Positions 6,733-15,781 of a DNA stretch of 64,000 nucleotides are shown here, piece by piece. The notes under the pieces are model-generated. The model was not told the DNA's origin. It saw nothing but the letters and a program-made list of their open reading frames with translations, and made no database searches. The DNA is from G963691835 sp963691835 (lineage in GTDB: Bacteria > Pseudomonadota > Alphaproteobacteria > Thalassobaculales > Thalassobaculaceae): assembly GCA_963691835.1 (NCBI GenBank), contig OY829383.1, positions 4,154,001 to 4,218,000 of the forward strand, written 5' to 3'. A program made the position numbers and the translations under genes. Each line of letters starts with the position of its first letter. The stretch's first letter is position 1.

Positions 6733-9046
6733 CTGGCGTCCTTTCGGCGGATCCCGGGGGAACATTCGACAAGGGCGTCTCCTCGGACCCCCGCTCAGCA
6801 AAGGTCAGGGTTACAATCGCCCCGCCTCCAGGCCGATCCGATAGCTCGATCCGGCCTCCGTGATCTTCCATGATTTTCTTGACGATGGCCAGCCCGAGAC
6901 CGGTCCCTTTCGTCCGGCTCGTAACGTAGGGCTCCGTCAGTCTGTGTCTGTCGGATGACGGTAATCCGGTCCCATTGTCCGCGACAGAGACGGACAGCGC
7001 GGATGGCGCGGCGGAAACGTTGACGTCGATCACACCCGGTTCCGCTTGTCCTTCGCCGGATAGACGCGCACCGACCGCATCGATTGCATTCTGGAGGAGA
7101 TTTGTCAGGGCCTGACGAATCTGGCCCGAATCGCAGGTCAGTGGATGTGCCTCCTCGGTGCCCTGAACCGTGAGGGAGATCTCCGGATGCGCGCCCCGCT
7201 GGAGCGCCACCTGCTCTCCGACGAGACGAGAGAGATCCTCGGACCGGAACGTCGGCGCCGGCATCCGGGCGAAGTTCGAGAACTCGTTCACCATCCGTCC
7301 GATATCGGTGACCTGCCGGACGATGGTATCCGTGCAGGTAACGAACGTTTCCGGGTCATCCTCAATCTGTTTCAGGTATTTCCGCTTCAGGCGTTCCGCA
7401 GAAAGCTGGATCGGCGTCAGCGGATTCTTGATCTCGTGGGCGATCCGCCGCGCCACGTCGGCCCAGGCTGCCAGACGTTGTGCCGAGAGCAACTCGGTGA
7501 TGTCGTCGAACGTCACCACGTAACCGGTGATGTAGCCATCCGCGATTTCTGCGGCGACCCGGGCAAGCAGAACCAATCGGCGGTCTCCGCGTCTGATCTC
7601 GATTTGCGACTCGGCAAGGCGTTTGGGCTGTTGATTGACCTGCTCGAAAAGGGGGGCGAGTTCCGGAACCAGCGCGGTCATCCGCTGGCCGGACATGGTG
7701 GCGACGGACATGTCGAGAAGATCCGCCGCGGCCCGGTTCGGCAGATCAATCAAACCCGCACTGTCCAGGCCGACCACACCGGCGGAAACACCTCCCAGGA
7801 CGGCTTCCGTGAAGCGCCGCCGCTCATCATCGATCCGGGCCGCTTCCAGAAGATCCCGGCGCTGTGTCTCCAGCTGTTCGGTCATGCGGTTGAACGCGAG
7901 GCTAAGGGTGCCGAGTTCGTCATCGGTCTGGACGACGTTGACCCTGGCCGAAAGATCCCCTTCCCGGACCTGCTCCGCCGCTTCCGTCAGTGAAACGACC
8001 GGGGCTGCCAGGCGGTTGGCGAGGGTGAGCCCGATCCACACAGCCGCCATCAGGAGGAGAAGAGCCACGACACCGAAGGCGATCAGGAAGGTCAGTTGGA
8101 TATCGAACCGACGTCCCTCAATCGCGAGATACTGGTCCACCGCCTCCGTTGTCCGGTCGAGTTTCGTTAGGATTGAGGGGTCTACGAACCGGGCAACGAA
8201 AAGATAGGTCTCGATATACCGGTCCAATTTGACGATCGCCCGTATTCGGTCGTCAGCATCGTTGGTGAGAATGGCGACCTCACCATTCCGGGACTGGATA
8301 AGGGTGTCGATCGGCAGTCGGTCAAACTCAAAGGAAAAGCTGAGCGCGGTGCGGGCAAGCACCCGCCCGTTCTGTTCGAACACAACCGCGTCCGTCAGGT
8401 TCCTGTAGGCCGCCTGAGCCCGGACGATCTGAGTGAAGTGTGCCGGATTGGCGAGAAGCCTGTCCAGGTCCCGGTTGAAGCCCGCGGCCAACGCCAACGC
8501 ATCCGCCCGGATCGATTGACGGTGCTCCGCCAAATAGGATTCGGCAATTTCCTGGGAGCTTTTGACCGCCGTGCCGACGCGTTCGCTGAACCACTCCCGG
8601 ACGCCGTAGTCGAACATCAGCAACGAAAACAGAGAGACAAGAATGGTTGGGGCGACCGCGATCACACTGAACAGCAGCGCCATGCGGACATGCAGCCGGG
8701 AACCCGCCAGCCCTTTCCGCCTCTGTACCCAGATTCTCACCAGACGATGCGCAACCAACGCACCCAGGAGCAGCAGGAGAGCGATATCGAGGTAAAGCAG
8801 CCCGAGCACGAGACCCGGATCAGGTCCTTCGGGGCCGGCCCGCACGAATGTTAGAACCGTTGCGAGACCGGAGGCAGCCGCAAGTACGGCGGCCGCGACG
8901 GCAGCCCGCCGAACGCCGCCAGCCCGTTCCCAGATCGCCAGAAGAGCCGCAATGAGCCGATTGCTGCCGCGTTGGCTCTCGCCGACGGCCGCACTGGACG
9001 TCATCTCATGCCGGGACGAATCTTCGAAACTCTCTCGTGTCGTCAA
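6722..9046 (-). CDS. ntrY: Nitrogen regulation sensor histidine kinase NtrY
   Basis: A membrane sensor kinase of about 774 residues paired with NtrX. It has several N-terminal transmembrane helices (about residues 45-160), an extracytoplasmic segment, another helix near residues 305-330, a HAMP linker, a PAS domain, a HisKA H-box (ARRIAHEIKNPLTP, His near residue 530) and an HATPase with DNGTGL and GTGLGLAIVKKI motifs. The start is uncertain: TTG at 9046 gives the longest frame, while ATG at 9004 (MTSSAAVGESQ) still precedes the first helix. Neither has a strong ribosome site. It lies 26 bp after ntrC and overlaps ntrX by 11 bp, so it is co-transcribed. NtrY/NtrX links nitrogen, redox and envelope responses in other Alphaproteobacteria. 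Confidence 0.92.
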   Translation of the reverse strand: MTTRESFEDSSRHEMTSSAAVGESQRGSNRLIAALLAIWERAGGVRRAAVAAAVLAAASGLATVLTFVRAGPEGPDPGLVLGLLYLDIALLLLLGALVAHRLVRIWVQRRKGLAGSRLHVRMALLFSVIAVAPTILVSLFSLLMFDYGVREWFSERVGTAVKSSQEIAESYLAEHRQSIRADALALAAGFNRDLDRLLANPAHFTQIVRAQAAYRNLTDAVVFEQNGRVLARTALSFSFEFDRLPIDTLIQSRNGEVAILTNDADDRIRAIVKLDRYIETYLFVARFVDPSILTKLDRTTEAVDQYLAIEGRRFDIQLTFLIAFGVVALLLLMAAVWIGLTLANRLAAPVVSLTEAAEQVREGDLSARVNVVQTDDELGTLSLAFNRMTEQLETQRRDLLEAARIDDERRRFTEAVLGGVSAGVVGLDSAGLIDLPNRAAADLLDMSVATMSGQRMTALVPELAPLFEQVNQQPKRLAESQIEIRRGDRRLVLLARVAAEIADGYITGYVVTFDDITELLSAQRLAAWADVARRIAHEIKNPLTPIQLSAERLKRKYLKQIEDDPETFVTCTDTIVRQVTDIGRMVNEFSNFARMPAPTFRSEDLSRLVGEQVALQRGAHPEISLTVQGTEEAHPLTCDSGQIRQALTNLLQNAIDAVGARLSGEGQAEPGVIDVNVSAAPSALSVSVADNGTGLPSSDRHRLTEPYVTSRTKGTGLGLAIVKKIMEDHGGRIELSDRPGGGAIVTLTFAERGSEETPLSNVPPGSAERTPDGR

Positions 9047-9071
9047 GACGTTGGTCCCGCGGGTGAAGATG

Positions 9072-10532
9072 TCACCTTAAGCCGCGAACCACCGGAATGT
9101 CCAACTCTCGAATCTTTTTTCGGAGCGTGTTTCTGTTCAAGCCCAGCATTTCGGCTGCGCGGAGCTGGTTGCCTCTTGTTGCTTCCAGCGAAAGAACAAT
9201 CAACGGGCGCTCGACCTCCCGGATGATGCGATCATGAAGACCCGATGCGGGCAGGCCGCCCTCATGAGCCGCGAAATAGGCCCGGAGATGTCTGTCAACG
9301 GCCTCCGTCAGGTTTTCACTCGCGCCTGACTCGCCCGCCGCCTCAACAACCCTCGCCTCAACCAGCTCCTGGTCGATGACGGAAACGCCGATCACTTCTT
9401 CCGAGTAGAGCGCGGCCAAACGCTTCACCAGGTTTTCAAGCTCTCGGATGTTGCCGGGCCAGGCGTACTCCGCCAAACGGTCGTAGGACGGCTGAGACAG
9501 GGATTTGGCCGGCAGGCCTTCGGCCGCCGCTTGGCGCATGAAGTGGCGAACGAGATCGGGGATGTCTTCTTTCCTCTCCCGAAGAGCCGGAAGCCGGATT
9601 GGCACGACATTCAATCGGTAGAAAAGGTCCTCCCGGAACATGCCCTGGCGGATGAGTTGCCGGAGATCCCGGTGGGTTGCGGCCACGATGCGCACGTCTG
9701 CGCGGATCGGAATACGGCCGCCAACGGTGGTGTACTCGTCCTCTTGCAGAACCCGAAGCAATCGGGTTTGCGCCTCCAACGGCATGTCTCCGATCTCGTC
9801 CAGGAACAAGGTCCCGCCCTGGGCTTGCTCGAACCGTCCGGTCGAGCGCTGTGTCGCCCCCGTAAATGCCCCCTTCTCGTGACCGAACAGCTCGCTCTCG
9901 ATCAACTCTCGGGGAATGGCAGCCATGTTCACTGCGACAAAAGGGGCTGTGCGGCGCTTCCCGTAGTCGTGCAGGGCCCGCGCTACGAGCTCCTTGCCGG
10001 TTCCGGACTCCCCGGTGATCATCACGGTTAGGTCGGTGCCCATGAGCCGGGCAAGCACCCGGTAGATCTCCTGCATCGGCGCCGACCGGCCGATCAGGGG
10101 AAGTCCCTCCTCGGAACTGCCGTTTTCAGTCTCGCCAATGCTGGACGTATCGCCGCCCCGCGTCGGGCGAAGCGCCTTCTCAACCGAACGGATCAACTCC
10201 GAGAGATCAAAGGGCTTGGGCAGATACTCATACGCCCCGCGCTCACTGGCTTTCACCGCGGTGAGCAGCGTGTTCTGCGCGCTCATGACGATCACCCGGA
10301 GGTCGGGCCGCAAACGCCGGATCCGGGGCAAGAGATCCAGGCCGTTCTCATCCGGCATAACCACATCGGTGATCACCAGATCCCCTTCGCCGGCCTCGAC
10401 CCAGCGCCACAGACCGGATGCGGTATCGGTGGTCCGCACATCATGGCCGAGACGGGTCAGTGCCTGTGTGAGGATGGTCCGGATCGAACGATCGTCGTCA
10501 GCGACAAGGATCGATGCGGGGGAAAGCGCCAT
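9072..10532 (-). CDS. ntrC: Nitrogen regulation response regulator NtrC
   Basis: A 486-residue sigma-54-dependent activator. The receiver carries acidic residues DDD at 12-14 and phospho-acceptor Asp56 (VITDVVMPD). The AAA+ domain has Walker A GESGTGKELVA, the intact GAFTGA loop (HEKGAFTGATQR) and Walker B LFLDEIGDMP. A Fis-type helix-turn-helix (AAEMLGLNRNTLRKKI) closes the protein. Unlike its paralogue NtrX in the same operon, it keeps everything needed to activate sigma-54 RNA polymerase. The start overlaps the ntrB stop (TAATG), so the kinase and regulator are translationally coupled. Expected targets are glnA, amtB-glnK and nitrogen-scavenging transporters, none of which is in the window. 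Confidence 0.95.
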   Translation of the reverse strand: MALSPASILVADDDRSIRTILTQALTRLGHDVRTTDTASGLWRWVEAGEGDLVITDVVMPDENGLDLLPRIRRLRPDLRVIVMSAQNTLLTAVKASERGAYEYLPKPFDLSELIRSVEKALRPTRGGDTSSIGETENGSSEEGLPLIGRSAPMQEIYRVLARLMGTDLTVMITGESGTGKELVARALHDYGKRRTAPFVAVNMAAIPRELIESELFGHEKGAFTGATQRSTGRFEQAQGGTLFLDEIGDMPLEAQTRLLRVLQEDEYTTVGGRIPIRADVRIVAATHRDLRQLIRQGMFREDLFYRLNVVPIRLPALRERKEDIPDLVRHFMRQAAAEGLPAKSLSQPSYDRLAEYAWPGNIRELENLVKRLAALYSEEVIGVSVIDQELVEARVVEAAGESGASENLTEAVDRHLRAYFAAHEGGLPASGLHDRIIREVERPLIVLSLEATRGNQLRAAEMLGLNRNTLRKKIRELDIPVVRGLR

Positions 10533-11716
10533 TATACACTCCCTCCGCCTGTGCTGAGAGAGGGCATCGGCGTTTCCGCAGACACTTGCTCGGCGATTGG
10601 GAATGTAAGCCGAAAGACCGTGCGCCGGGGAGCGGGTTCAACCTCAATGATCCCGCCGTGGTCGGCAACCGCCTTGGCCACAAACGCCAAACCAAGTCCC
10701 GAGCCGTTCCGTTTCGTTGTGATGAACGGCTCAAACAACGTATCGATCAGGTCTTCGGGAATTCCGGGCCCGTTGTCCTGGATCGCGACTTGGAGCGGCA
10801 GATGAAGGCGTCGGCCCGAACCCGCCACCGCAACCCGCATCCCATGCCGGTAGGACGTGGATAGCTTGATCTCGCCCCCGTCCTCCGGCACCGCCTCGCA
10901 CGCATTCTTGAGCAGGTTCAACAGCACCTGGATCAGGATGTCCCGGTTTCCCAGGACCGCCGGCAGGGAAGGATCGTACCGCTCGATAAACGTGACCGAG
11001 CGGCCAAACCCTGTTGCAGCGATACGCCGGCAATGGTCCAGCACTTCATGAATGTTGATCGCTTCCCGCTGGATCGGACGGTCGTCGGTGAAGATCTCCA
11101 TCCGGTCTACGACACGGCAGATCCGGTCGGTCTCATCACAGATCAACTGTGTCAGGGGAATGTCCGGCTCCGAGGCGTTCTGTTCAAGCAACTGCGCCGC
11201 CCCCCGAATGCCGGAGAGCGGGTTCTTCACTTCGTGTGCGAGCATCGCGGCCATGGCCGTGACCGAACGCGCCGCCCCCCGGAAACTGAGTTGCCGCGCC
11301 ATTTTGTCCGCGATCGAGCGTTCCTGGAGGGTGAGCACGAGCCTGCCGGTCTCATCCGACATTGGCGCGATCTGCACGTTCACCATCTTTGAGCCGACCC
11401 GAGGGCTCTCAAGGATCAGGTCGTAGTCGGACCGGCTAGCGCCATCCAGCCGTGTCTGCTCGATCATCCGGAAGATCGGGCTGTCAGCCGGAACCGCTTC
11501 TTCCAGCTTCATACCCATCAGTAACGCGGCACTGCCGTCGAGAAAGATCTCGGCTGCGGCGTTCACCATGACGATCTCGTTCTCGTCATTGATCGCCATG
11601 ACAGGGTTCGGGAGCGCGTTCAAGACCGCGTCGCCGGCAACCGCCACCCCGTCTTCGGGGCTTCTGTTCCGCTTCACGCGGGGGGTCGCGACGGTCGCTC
11701 CGCTTCCTGTTGTCAT
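10532..11716 (-). CDS. ntrB: Nitrogen regulation sensor histidine kinase NtrB
   Basis: A soluble PII-controlled kinase/phosphatase of about 394 residues for NtrC. An N-terminal PAS domain (LNALPNPVMAINDENEIV) is followed by HisKA with H-box AAMLAHEVKNPLSGIRG and an HATPase with NACEAV (N-box), DNGPGIP and GSGLGLAFVAK. No membrane helices are present, as expected for NtrB. I start at ATG 11716 (MTTGSGATV): it overlaps the dusB stop by 4 bp (ATGA), and the additional 42 upstream residues of the longest frame look non-coding. The dusB-ntrB coupling is the standard alphaproteobacterial nifR3-ntrB arrangement. Confidence 0.94.
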   Translation of the reverse strand: MTTGSGATVATPRVKRNRSPEDGVAVAGDAVLNALPNPVMAINDENEIVMVNAAAEIFLDGSAALLMGMKLEEAVPADSPIFRMIEQTRLDGASRSDYDLILESPRVGSKMVNVQIAPMSDETGRLVLTLQERSIADKMARQLSFRGAARSVTAMAAMLAHEVKNPLSGIRGAAQLLEQNASEPDIPLTQLICDETDRICRVVDRMEIFTDDRPIQREAINIHEVLDHCRRIAATGFGRSVTFIERYDPSLPAVLGNRDILIQVLLNLLKNACEAVPEDGGEIKLSTSYRHGMRVAVAGSGRRLHLPLQVAIQDNGPGIPEDLIDTLFEPFITTKRNGSGLGLAFVAKAVADHGGIIEVEPAPRRTVFRLTFPIAEQVSAETPMPSLSTGGGSV

Positions 11717-12702
11717 GCAGCCTGACGCTCCATCAAGGGGTCGAAATATCGGCCGATGGCACCGAACACCACATCCGGATCCATCGTGTTGTTCACGGTT
11801 TGCCGGAACGCCGCCGAATTCGGCAGGCCGGCCGCGTACCAACCGATGTGCTTGCGGGCCATTCGAAGGCCCTGGTTCACGCCGTAGTGGGACAACATCG
11901 CGTCAAGGTGACGCCCCATAGCGGCGCGGATCTCGGGGAGTTTCGGGTCTGTGGGCACCGGTTTACCGGTCAACGCGGCCCCGACTTGAGACAAGAGCCA
12001 GGGCCGTCCCTGCGCCCCCCGGCCGATCATCACGCCGTCCGCCCCCGAGGCCTCCAGGGCCGACGTCGCATCGGCGACCGAGCCTATGTCGCCGTTGACC
12101 ACGACCGGCACCGACACCGCATCAACAACGGCCCGAACCGCCTCCCAGTCCGCGGAGCCCTTGTACATCTGGCAACGCGTGCGGCCATGGATCGTGATCA
12201 TCCGGACACCGGCCTCTTCGGCGATGCGCGCCAGCCTGGGGGCGTTCCAGTTGGTATCGTCCCATCCCAAGCGGGTTTTCAACGTGACGGGAACATCAAC
12301 AGCGTCGACGACAGCCTCAATGATCCGGCCGGCAAGCACCTCGTCCCGCATCAAGGCGGAACCAGCGAGCTTGTTGACGACCTTCTTGACCGGGCAGCCC
12401 ATGTTGATGTCGATGATCGCGGCGCCGCGATCCACATTCAGCCTCGCTGCCTCAGCCATGGTGGCCGGGTCCCATCCCGCCAACTGAACCGCCATCGGGA
12501 ATTCCTCGGCGCAGTTCGTGGAGAGCTTTTGCATCTCTTCCCGGACTGCGCGGAGCATCGCGTCGCTGGCGATCATCTCGGAAATCACAAGGCCAGCGCC
12601 GAAATCCCGAACCAAGGATCGAAAGGGATGGTCGGTCACACCGGACATTGGCGCGAGCAAAACCGGAGCATCCAACGCTATGTTTCCGATCTGAATGCCC
12701 AT
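11713..12702 (-). CDS. dusB: tRNA dihydrouridine synthase DusB (NifR3)
   Basis: An FMN-dependent TIM-barrel enzyme of about 329 residues that reduces uridine to dihydrouridine in tRNA. Visible motifs are the N-terminal substrate-site APMSGVTDHPFR, the catalytic-Cys loop NMGCPVKKVVNK, HGRTRCQMY, and a phosphate-binding NGDIGS/MIGRGAQGRPW. I start at ATG 12702 (MGIQIGNI), where the family normally begins; the longest frame, to 12816, adds 38 residues without similarity and runs close to the divergent dctP gene. It is the first gene of the six-gene nitrogen-control operon, so the operon promoter should lie in 12703-12836. Confidence 0.92.
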   Translation of the reverse strand: MGIQIGNIALDAPVLLAPMSGVTDHPFRSLVRDFGAGLVISEMIASDAMLRAVREEMQKLSTNCAEEFPMAVQLAGWDPATMAEAARLNVDRGAAIIDINMGCPVKKVVNKLAGSALMRDEVLAGRIIEAVVDAVDVPVTLKTRLGWDDTNWNAPRLARIAEEAGVRMITIHGRTRCQMYKGSADWEAVRAVVDAVSVPVVVNGDIGSVADATSALEASGADGVMIGRGAQGRPWLLSQVGAALTGKPVPTDPKLPEIRAAMGRHLDAMLSHYGVNQGLRMARKHIGWYAAGLPNSAAFRQTVNNTMDPDVVFGAIGRYFDPLMERQAA

Positions 12703-12763
12703 TTTTTGATCATTTTTCCGAAATGGTGAAACCGTAGGCAATTTAACGGCTGAAAATGGAAAC

Positions 12764-12825
12764 GCAAGCTTGCTTAATGCCGCATCCTTCTGATTTGCTC
12801 CTTCATACATGAACAATCATGAACA
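12764..12825. promoter_or_regulatory. Palindrome and tandem 8-bp repeat between divergent dusB and TRAP operons
   Basis: The gap between dusB and the TRAP binding-protein gene holds a 10-bp palindrome GCAAGCTTGC at 12764-12773. It also holds a direct repeat CATGAACA at 12808-12815 and 12818-12825, with starts exactly 10 bp apart, about one helical turn. The second copy runs into the AGGAGG ribosome site of the TRAP gene. A tandem one-turn repeat at this position could be an operator. No family-specific consensus is recognised. Confidence 0.3.
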
Positions 12826-12836
12826 GGAGGCGGACC

Positions 12837-13832
12837 ATGTACCGACGCACGATCTTAAAGACGGCTGCGGCAGCGACCGTTGCTTCCCTGGCTCTAATGC
12901 CTGCCGCCCAGGCGGAGGTGAGCTGGGATTTGCCCCTCGCCTGGCCTGACGGCAACTTCCATGTGGAGAATGCGAAGACCTTCGCGGCCGAGGTGGAGAA
13001 AGTCACCAACGGACGGGTGAAGATCAATATCCACCCAGGCGGCTCCCTCGGTTTCAAAGGCCCTGAGATGCTCACCGCTGTGCGTGACGGCCTCGTTCCG
13101 ATCGGCGACATTCTGCTGAACCAGCAGGTCGGTGAGGCGCCGATCCTCGGCCTCGAGCCTCAGCCCTACCTCGTCTCGGGCTTGGATGAACTGAAGACCC
13201 TCCACAAACACTTCCGCCCGGCGGTGGACAAGGTGGCGGCGGACTTCAATCAGAAGGTCCTCTACATGGTCCCCTGGCCGAAGCAGTACGTTTACACCAA
13301 GAAAGAGGTGGACACGCTGGACGGGCTGTCCGGGATCAAGATCCGAACCTACAACCGGACCACGACAGAGGTCTTCAACGCCATTGGCATGACGTCGGTG
13401 CAGCTTCCTTGGGGTGAGGTGGTTCCCTCTCTTGCCGCGGGCACCATCGACGCGGTGACGACCTCGGCGAGCTCCGGTGTCGACGGCAAGTTCTGGGAGT
13501 TCCTGACCCATATGTACGGCACCAGCCACGTCTGGTCGTCGAACGTGGTCGCGGTGAACCTGGATGCGTGGGCCAGCCTGTCTGCAGAGGATCGTGCTGC
13601 GATCGAGAAGCTGGCCATGGATCTTGAGCCGAAGTTCTGGGACGTCAGCCGTGCCGAGGACGAGAAGAAGGTCAAGATTCTCACCGATAACGGCGTTGTC
13701 GTCGGGACCGTCACACCGGGGATGATGGCGGGCATGCAAGATGCCACGTCGAACATGCTCGGCGCTTTCCTGGACAAGAATCCCGACGCCAAGCCCGTCG
13801 TCGACGCCTTCTTCAAGGAAGTCGGCCGGTAA
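12837..13832 (+). CDS. TRAP transporter substrate-binding protein (DctP family)
   Basis: A 331-residue periplasmic binding protein. The ATG at 12837 follows a perfect AGGAGG at 12825-12830 with 6 nt spacing, so the longer frame from 12819 is rejected. The N-terminus (YRRTILK, then a hydrophobic stretch ending PAAQA) looks like a twin-arginine signal. The mature protein shows the DctP pattern: GRVKINIHPGGSLG, LSGIKIRTYN and the central helix segment SLAAGTIDAVTTS. The substrate cannot be read from the sequence, but the co-directional hydantoinase/oxoprolinase genes suggest a small amide, lactam or related carboxylate. The permease genes follow after a 65-bp gap containing a stem-loop. Confidence 0.9.
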   Translation: MYRRTILKTAAAATVASLALMPAAQAEVSWDLPLAWPDGNFHVENAKTFAAEVEKVTNGRVKINIHPGGSLGFKGPEMLTAVRDGLVPIGDILLNQQVGEAPILGLEPQPYLVSGLDELKTLHKHFRPAVDKVAADFNQKVLYMVPWPKQYVYTKKEVDTLDGLSGIKIRTYNRTTTEVFNAIGMTSVQLPWGEVVPSLAAGTIDAVTTSASSGVDGKFWEFLTHMYGTSHVWSSNVVAVNLDAWASLSAEDRAAIEKLAMDLEPKFWDVSRAEDEKKVKILTDNGVVVGTVTPGMMAGMQDATSNMLGAFLDKNPDAKPVVDAFFKEVGR

Positions 13833-13861
13833 GGCAAAGCCGACTCTCTCTTCTCTCAAAA

Positions 13862-13884
13862 GCTCCGGGTGAATCCCCCGGGGC
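13862..13884 (+). other. Stem-loop between TRAP binding-protein and permease genes
   Basis: GCTCCGGG pairs with CCCGGGGC (8 bp with one G-U) around the 7-nt loop TGAATCC. No T-tract follows, so this is more likely an mRNA-stability or attenuation hairpin than a full terminator. It would allow more binding protein than permease to be made from one transcript. Confidence 0.5.
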
Positions 13885-13897
13885 AGGAGGCGCGCGC

Positions 13898-14422
13898 ATG
13901 CGGACACTCCTTGCCTTTATCGACGGCACAGCCCGGATTGGGGCTTATGCCGCCGCGATAATGATCTTCGCCATCGCATCCCTTATCGTGGCTGAAGTCA
14001 TTTGCCGCGCGCTTCTCAACATCTCTCTCAGTTTCGCCTGGGAATTCAGCGCTTACTGCATGGCCGGCGCTGTGTTCTGTGGGGCTGCCTACACTTTGAG
14101 AACCGGTGGACATGTTCAGGTCCGGCTTCTCAGTAGTGCGGTAAGTCCCCGGTTCCAACATTGGATGGAGGTCCTGGCAACCGCCGTTGGTGTCGTTGCC
14201 GCGGGCTTTCTTGCGCACGCCTTGGTCACCTTTGCCTGGTTGAGCTTCCAGAGAGGTGCTGTGTCCCCAACGATCGATGCGACCCCTCTGGTGATCCCGC
14301 AGTCAGCCGTCGCCTTTGGCGCGCTGCTGTTCGCCATTCAGATGGCGGCGCGTCTGGTTCGCCTGCTGATCGGTGAGCCGGCGGATGATGAGGAGCCACG
14401 GCGCTCCTTCAGTGTGGAGTAG
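13898..14422 (+). CDS. TRAP transporter small permease (DctQ family)
   Basis: A 174-residue integral membrane protein with four predicted helices (about residues 13-38, 48-68, 89-113 and 132-155) and the DctQ-type segment SFAWEFSAYCMAGAVFCGAAYTLR. The length is normal for the family. A GGAGG ribosome site precedes the ATG. It lies 9 bp upstream of the large permease gene, so the pair is co-transcribed. In TRAP systems this subunit forms the membrane complex with DctM and helps dock the binding protein. The C-terminal tail is short and acidic/basic, with nothing unusual. Confidence 0.88.
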   Translation: MRTLLAFIDGTARIGAYAAAIMIFAIASLIVAEVICRALLNISLSFAWEFSAYCMAGAVFCGAAYTLRTGGHVQVRLLSSAVSPRFQHWMEVLATAVGVVAAGFLAHALVTFAWLSFQRGAVSPTIDATPLVIPQSAVAFGALLFAIQMAARLVRLLIGEPADDEEPRRSFSVE

Positions 14423-14431
14423 GAGCGCGCT

Positions 14432-15736
14432 ATGACCGTCGTCATCGTCATTACCGTTGTCGCCGTCCTTGCACTTGCTCTCGGCGTCGGGGTTTGGGTT
14501 GGGCTGGCGCTTTATACTGCGGGCATCGTCGGGTTGGCGCTGTTCCGGAACATGCCGATCGAGAAGCTGCTGCCGCAGCTTTCCTGGAACGTGGTAACGA
14601 CGCCCGAGTTAATCGCGCTGCCGATGTTCATCCTGATGGCGGAGATCCTGTTCCGCTCGAAGATGTCGGACTCGCTGTTCACGGGGCTCGCGCCCTGGAC
14701 CACCAAGGTTCCCGGCCGCCTTCTCCATGTGAATGTGCTCGGCTGCACCATGTTTGCCGCGATCTCCGGCTCATCGGCTGCGACGGCCGCGACGGTAGGG
14801 CGGATCACACTCACGGAGCTCTTCAAGCGGGGATACAACAAGGACCTCGCCATGGGCTCCTTGGCCGGTGCCGGGACACTTGGATTCCTTATCCCGCCAT
14901 CAGTCATTCTGATCATTTACGGGGTTTTGGCTGAGGCTTCGATCCTGAAACTCTTCATCGCCGGTATCGTTCCGGGGCTGACGCTTGCCTTCGCCTACAT
15001 GGCCTGGATCGCCTTCCGGGCGGGCCTTAACCCGTCTCTTGTACCGTCTGAGGACCTGAATGCGACCTGGATCGACCGGTTCGTCGGCCTCCGCCACCTA
15101 TGGCCGGCCGTTTTTCTGATCCTTGTTGTTCTGGGGTCCATGTATGGCGGCTTCGCGAGTCCCTCGGAAGCCGCCGCGATCGGCGTTGTGGGTGCCCTAC
15201 TGGTCAGTGGCGCGCAGGGAACGTTAAACCTCGATACTTTCGGAAGGGCGGCCCTGGGGGCTGTCCGGACCACCAGCATGATCGGTCTGATCGTGGTGGG
15301 AGCCTACTTTTTGTCGATCGCCATGGGGTTCCTGGGTGTGCCCCGCGCCATCGCCAACGGGATCGCATCGCTTCATCTATCCCCTTTCATGCTGATCCTG
15401 CTGCTCCTGGTCTTCTACGCGATCCTTGGCTGCGTGCTTGAGGGCCTGTCGGCGATCGTGATGACATTGCCGATCACGCTACCCCTCGTGCTGCAGGCCG
15501 GATTCGACAAGATCTGGTTCGGCATCTTTCTGGTGATCGTTGTCGAGATGGCGCAGATCACGCCACCGGTCGGGTTCAACCTCTTCGTCATTCAAGGCAT
15601 GACGGGAGAGCCGATCGGGCGTATTGCCTGGGCGACCATTCCGTTCTTCCTGATCATGGTCGGGTTGGCGATCACCATCACCCTCTTCCCCGGTCTGGTG
15701 CTCTTCCTGCCGGAGAACATCACCTTGCGGGGCTGA
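14432..15736 (+). CDS. TRAP transporter large permease (DctM family)
   Basis: A 434-residue polytopic membrane protein, the sodium-coupled transport subunit. It contains the DctM signatures GSSAATAATVGRITL near residue 110, GTLGFLIPPSVILIIYG near residue 150 and EMAQITPPVGFNLFVIQG near residue 375, and about 11-12 helices. The gene has a normal length and follows the DctQ gene by 9 bp. A 45-bp gap separates it from the hydantoinase A gene on the same strand, so one operon from the binding protein to hydantoinase B is likely. Confidence 0.92.
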   Translation: MTVVIVITVVAVLALALGVGVWVGLALYTAGIVGLALFRNMPIEKLLPQLSWNVVTTPELIALPMFILMAEILFRSKMSDSLFTGLAPWTTKVPGRLLHVNVLGCTMFAAISGSSAATAATVGRITLTELFKRGYNKDLAMGSLAGAGTLGFLIPPSVILIIYGVLAEASILKLFIAGIVPGLTLAFAYMAWIAFRAGLNPSLVPSEDLNATWIDRFVGLRHLWPAVFLILVVLGSMYGGFASPSEAAAIGVVGALLVSGAQGTLNLDTFGRAALGAVRTTSMIGLIVVGAYFLSIAMGFLGVPRAIANGIASLHLSPFMLILLLLVFYAILGCVLEGLSAIVMTLPITLPLVLQAGFDKIWFGIFLVIVVEMAQITPPVGFNLFVIQGMTGEPIGRIAWATIPFFLIMVGLAITITLFPGLVLFLPENITLRG

Positions 15737-15781
15737 TCCGGCCCACCCACTGACCCATGATCCGACTTCCGGAGCATTCCC

